From Vicia villosa (taxonomy: Eukaryota > Streptophyta > Magnoliopsida > Fabales > Fabaceae), in contig NC_081183.1 in the NCBI RefSeq assembly GCF_029867415.1, positions 191,363,563 through 191,427,562 of the forward strand: DNA of 64,000 bases, in the 5' to 3' direction. Within the stretch, counting starts at the first letter, position 1. The number at the start of each line of letters is the position of its first letter. Shown here one piece after another: positions 63,210 through 64,000 of this stretch. The position numbers were made by a program, and so were the translations under genes. The notes below the pieces were generated by a model. It was given only the letters and a program-made list of their open reading frames with translations, had not been told where the DNA came from and made no database searches.

Positions 63210-64000
63210 TTACATAGATGTTGATACATAACAAGTACTACAACTTTTCATCATGCCTAAAGTCCATTTTTTTTCAAACTTATTACAATAATTTTCATGA
63301 ATATCTCGTTGACTATCATTCATCATAGAAGTGTCTTTCGAGAGTAATTGCATTGCCTTAAACTCCATCTTGTCCTCCTTACATTGAGCTAGTCTTTCCA
63401 TTGCTGCTAATCTTTTATTCCATGTATCTTGCACAATATTAGAAGGTGATTCAAATGCATTTTCCTTTGCCTTACTCTTTCTTTTTGCTTCTTGTTGTCC
63501 CATTGGACGCTCTATTGGTGATGATGAGTCAAACTCATAACTTGAAGGTGTCGCGAGGTTAGACGATGATGACTGTGCCCCATTAGCAAATTTCTTTGTT
63601 CTTTTTGAAGAATTTTCGGTCGATGCTCCCACCCATTTAGGTTCATCCTTTAACAATTGCCATACGTACTCAAGATTGAATGGTGTACCTTCATCCTGAG
63701 TAAAAAAAACATACGCAACAACTAAAATATCTTTCTCCGATGTCCCACTTTTCTTTCCATTAATAGCTTATTTGTAACACCCAACAAATTTTTGAACCAA
63801 GCCATTTATTCGATGCCATTGAGATTTTAACTACCCACGTAGCTTTTCCTGCGATTGCCCACGATACTCGTTATAATTGGTAGTGATTCTTAACCAAAAA
63901 CTCTCAGATTTTTGATCAACTCCCACAATTGAATCCTTTGAAACATTGAGCTATGATTGGATAGGAAGTATATCTTCATCCCTTGAAAATACCTCTCGAG
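63210..64000 (-). pseudogene. PIF/Harbinger ORF1 (Myb/trihelix-like with NAM-associated C-terminal domain), partial
   Basis: This is the companion DNA-binding protein of plant Harbinger elements. The minus strand at the right edge reads FSRDEDILPIQS, then a TAG near 63952, LNVSKDSIVGVDQKSESFWL, SQWHRINGLVQKFVGCYK, DEGTPFNLEYVWQLLKDEPK and the NAM-associated tail WVGASTENSSKRTKKFANG, ERPMGQQEAKRKSKAKE and WNKRLAAMERLAQCKEDKME. Stops near 63952, 63832 and 63769 show decay, while the last 160 residues are open. It is divergently placed from nothing else and continues past the window end. Confidence 0.88.

Overview
This is a plant nuclear window, and the most likely source is a papilionoid legume. 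Three spliced, intron-rich nuclear genes sit in about 55 kb of AT-rich DNA packed with plant transposable elements: CACTA, hAT, PIF/Harbinger, Tourist-like MITEs, TRIM, Ty1/copia, Ty3/gypsy and L1-type LINEs. The legume assignment rests on the look of the LTR, LINE and MITE families and of the protein sequences. It is inference and cannot be taken to species here. There is nothing bacterial, no CRISPR and no operon.

Layout. 46-4273 (minus): the first 15 coding exons (618 codons) of a kinesin-4 of the FRA1/KIN-4A type, running off the left edge. About 5-9.5 kb: eroded LINE remnants on both strands. 9755-13258: a complete-ended CACTA element with 3-bp TSD. 13.3-20.8 kb: AT-rich intergenic DNA with MITE-like repeats and a cluster of foldback elements embedded in (TA)n tracts. 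20.87-22.94 kb: a dead Ty3/gypsy element. 23.6-28.8 kb: two hAT elements, another (TA)n foldback, a SINE candidate, tandem duplications, a TRIM and a long inverted repeat. 30.8-39.5 kb: a dispersed segmental duplication, a hAT element and several LTR remnants. 40-44.5 kb: copia, gag-like and LINE fragments, a Tourist-like MITE, and a hAT element ending just upstream of the next gene.

45578-51733 (plus): a complete 12-exon serine palmitoyltransferase LCB1 gene (484 aa) whose splice sites all join in frame. 53362-55451 (minus): a complete two-exon gene for a membrane-anchored SPRY-domain protein (444 aa). 55834-59182: a young, 5'-truncated LINE with an open ORF2, poly(A) and 16-bp TSD. 59.4-64.0 kb (minus): a decayed PIF/Harbinger transposon (transposase plus Myb/NAM-like ORF1) split by a 2703-bp LTR-type insertion with a 5-bp TSD.

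The three host genes are housekeeping or cell-biological and are not functionally linked: a cell-wall-related kinesin, sphingolipid synthesis, and a SPRY adaptor. I see no gene cluster or new multi-gene system. The unusual content is transposon architecture: precise nested insertions, hAT elements with intact 8-bp TSDs, the repeat-studded CACTA ends, and foldbacks that repeatedly sit inside (TA)n microsatellites.
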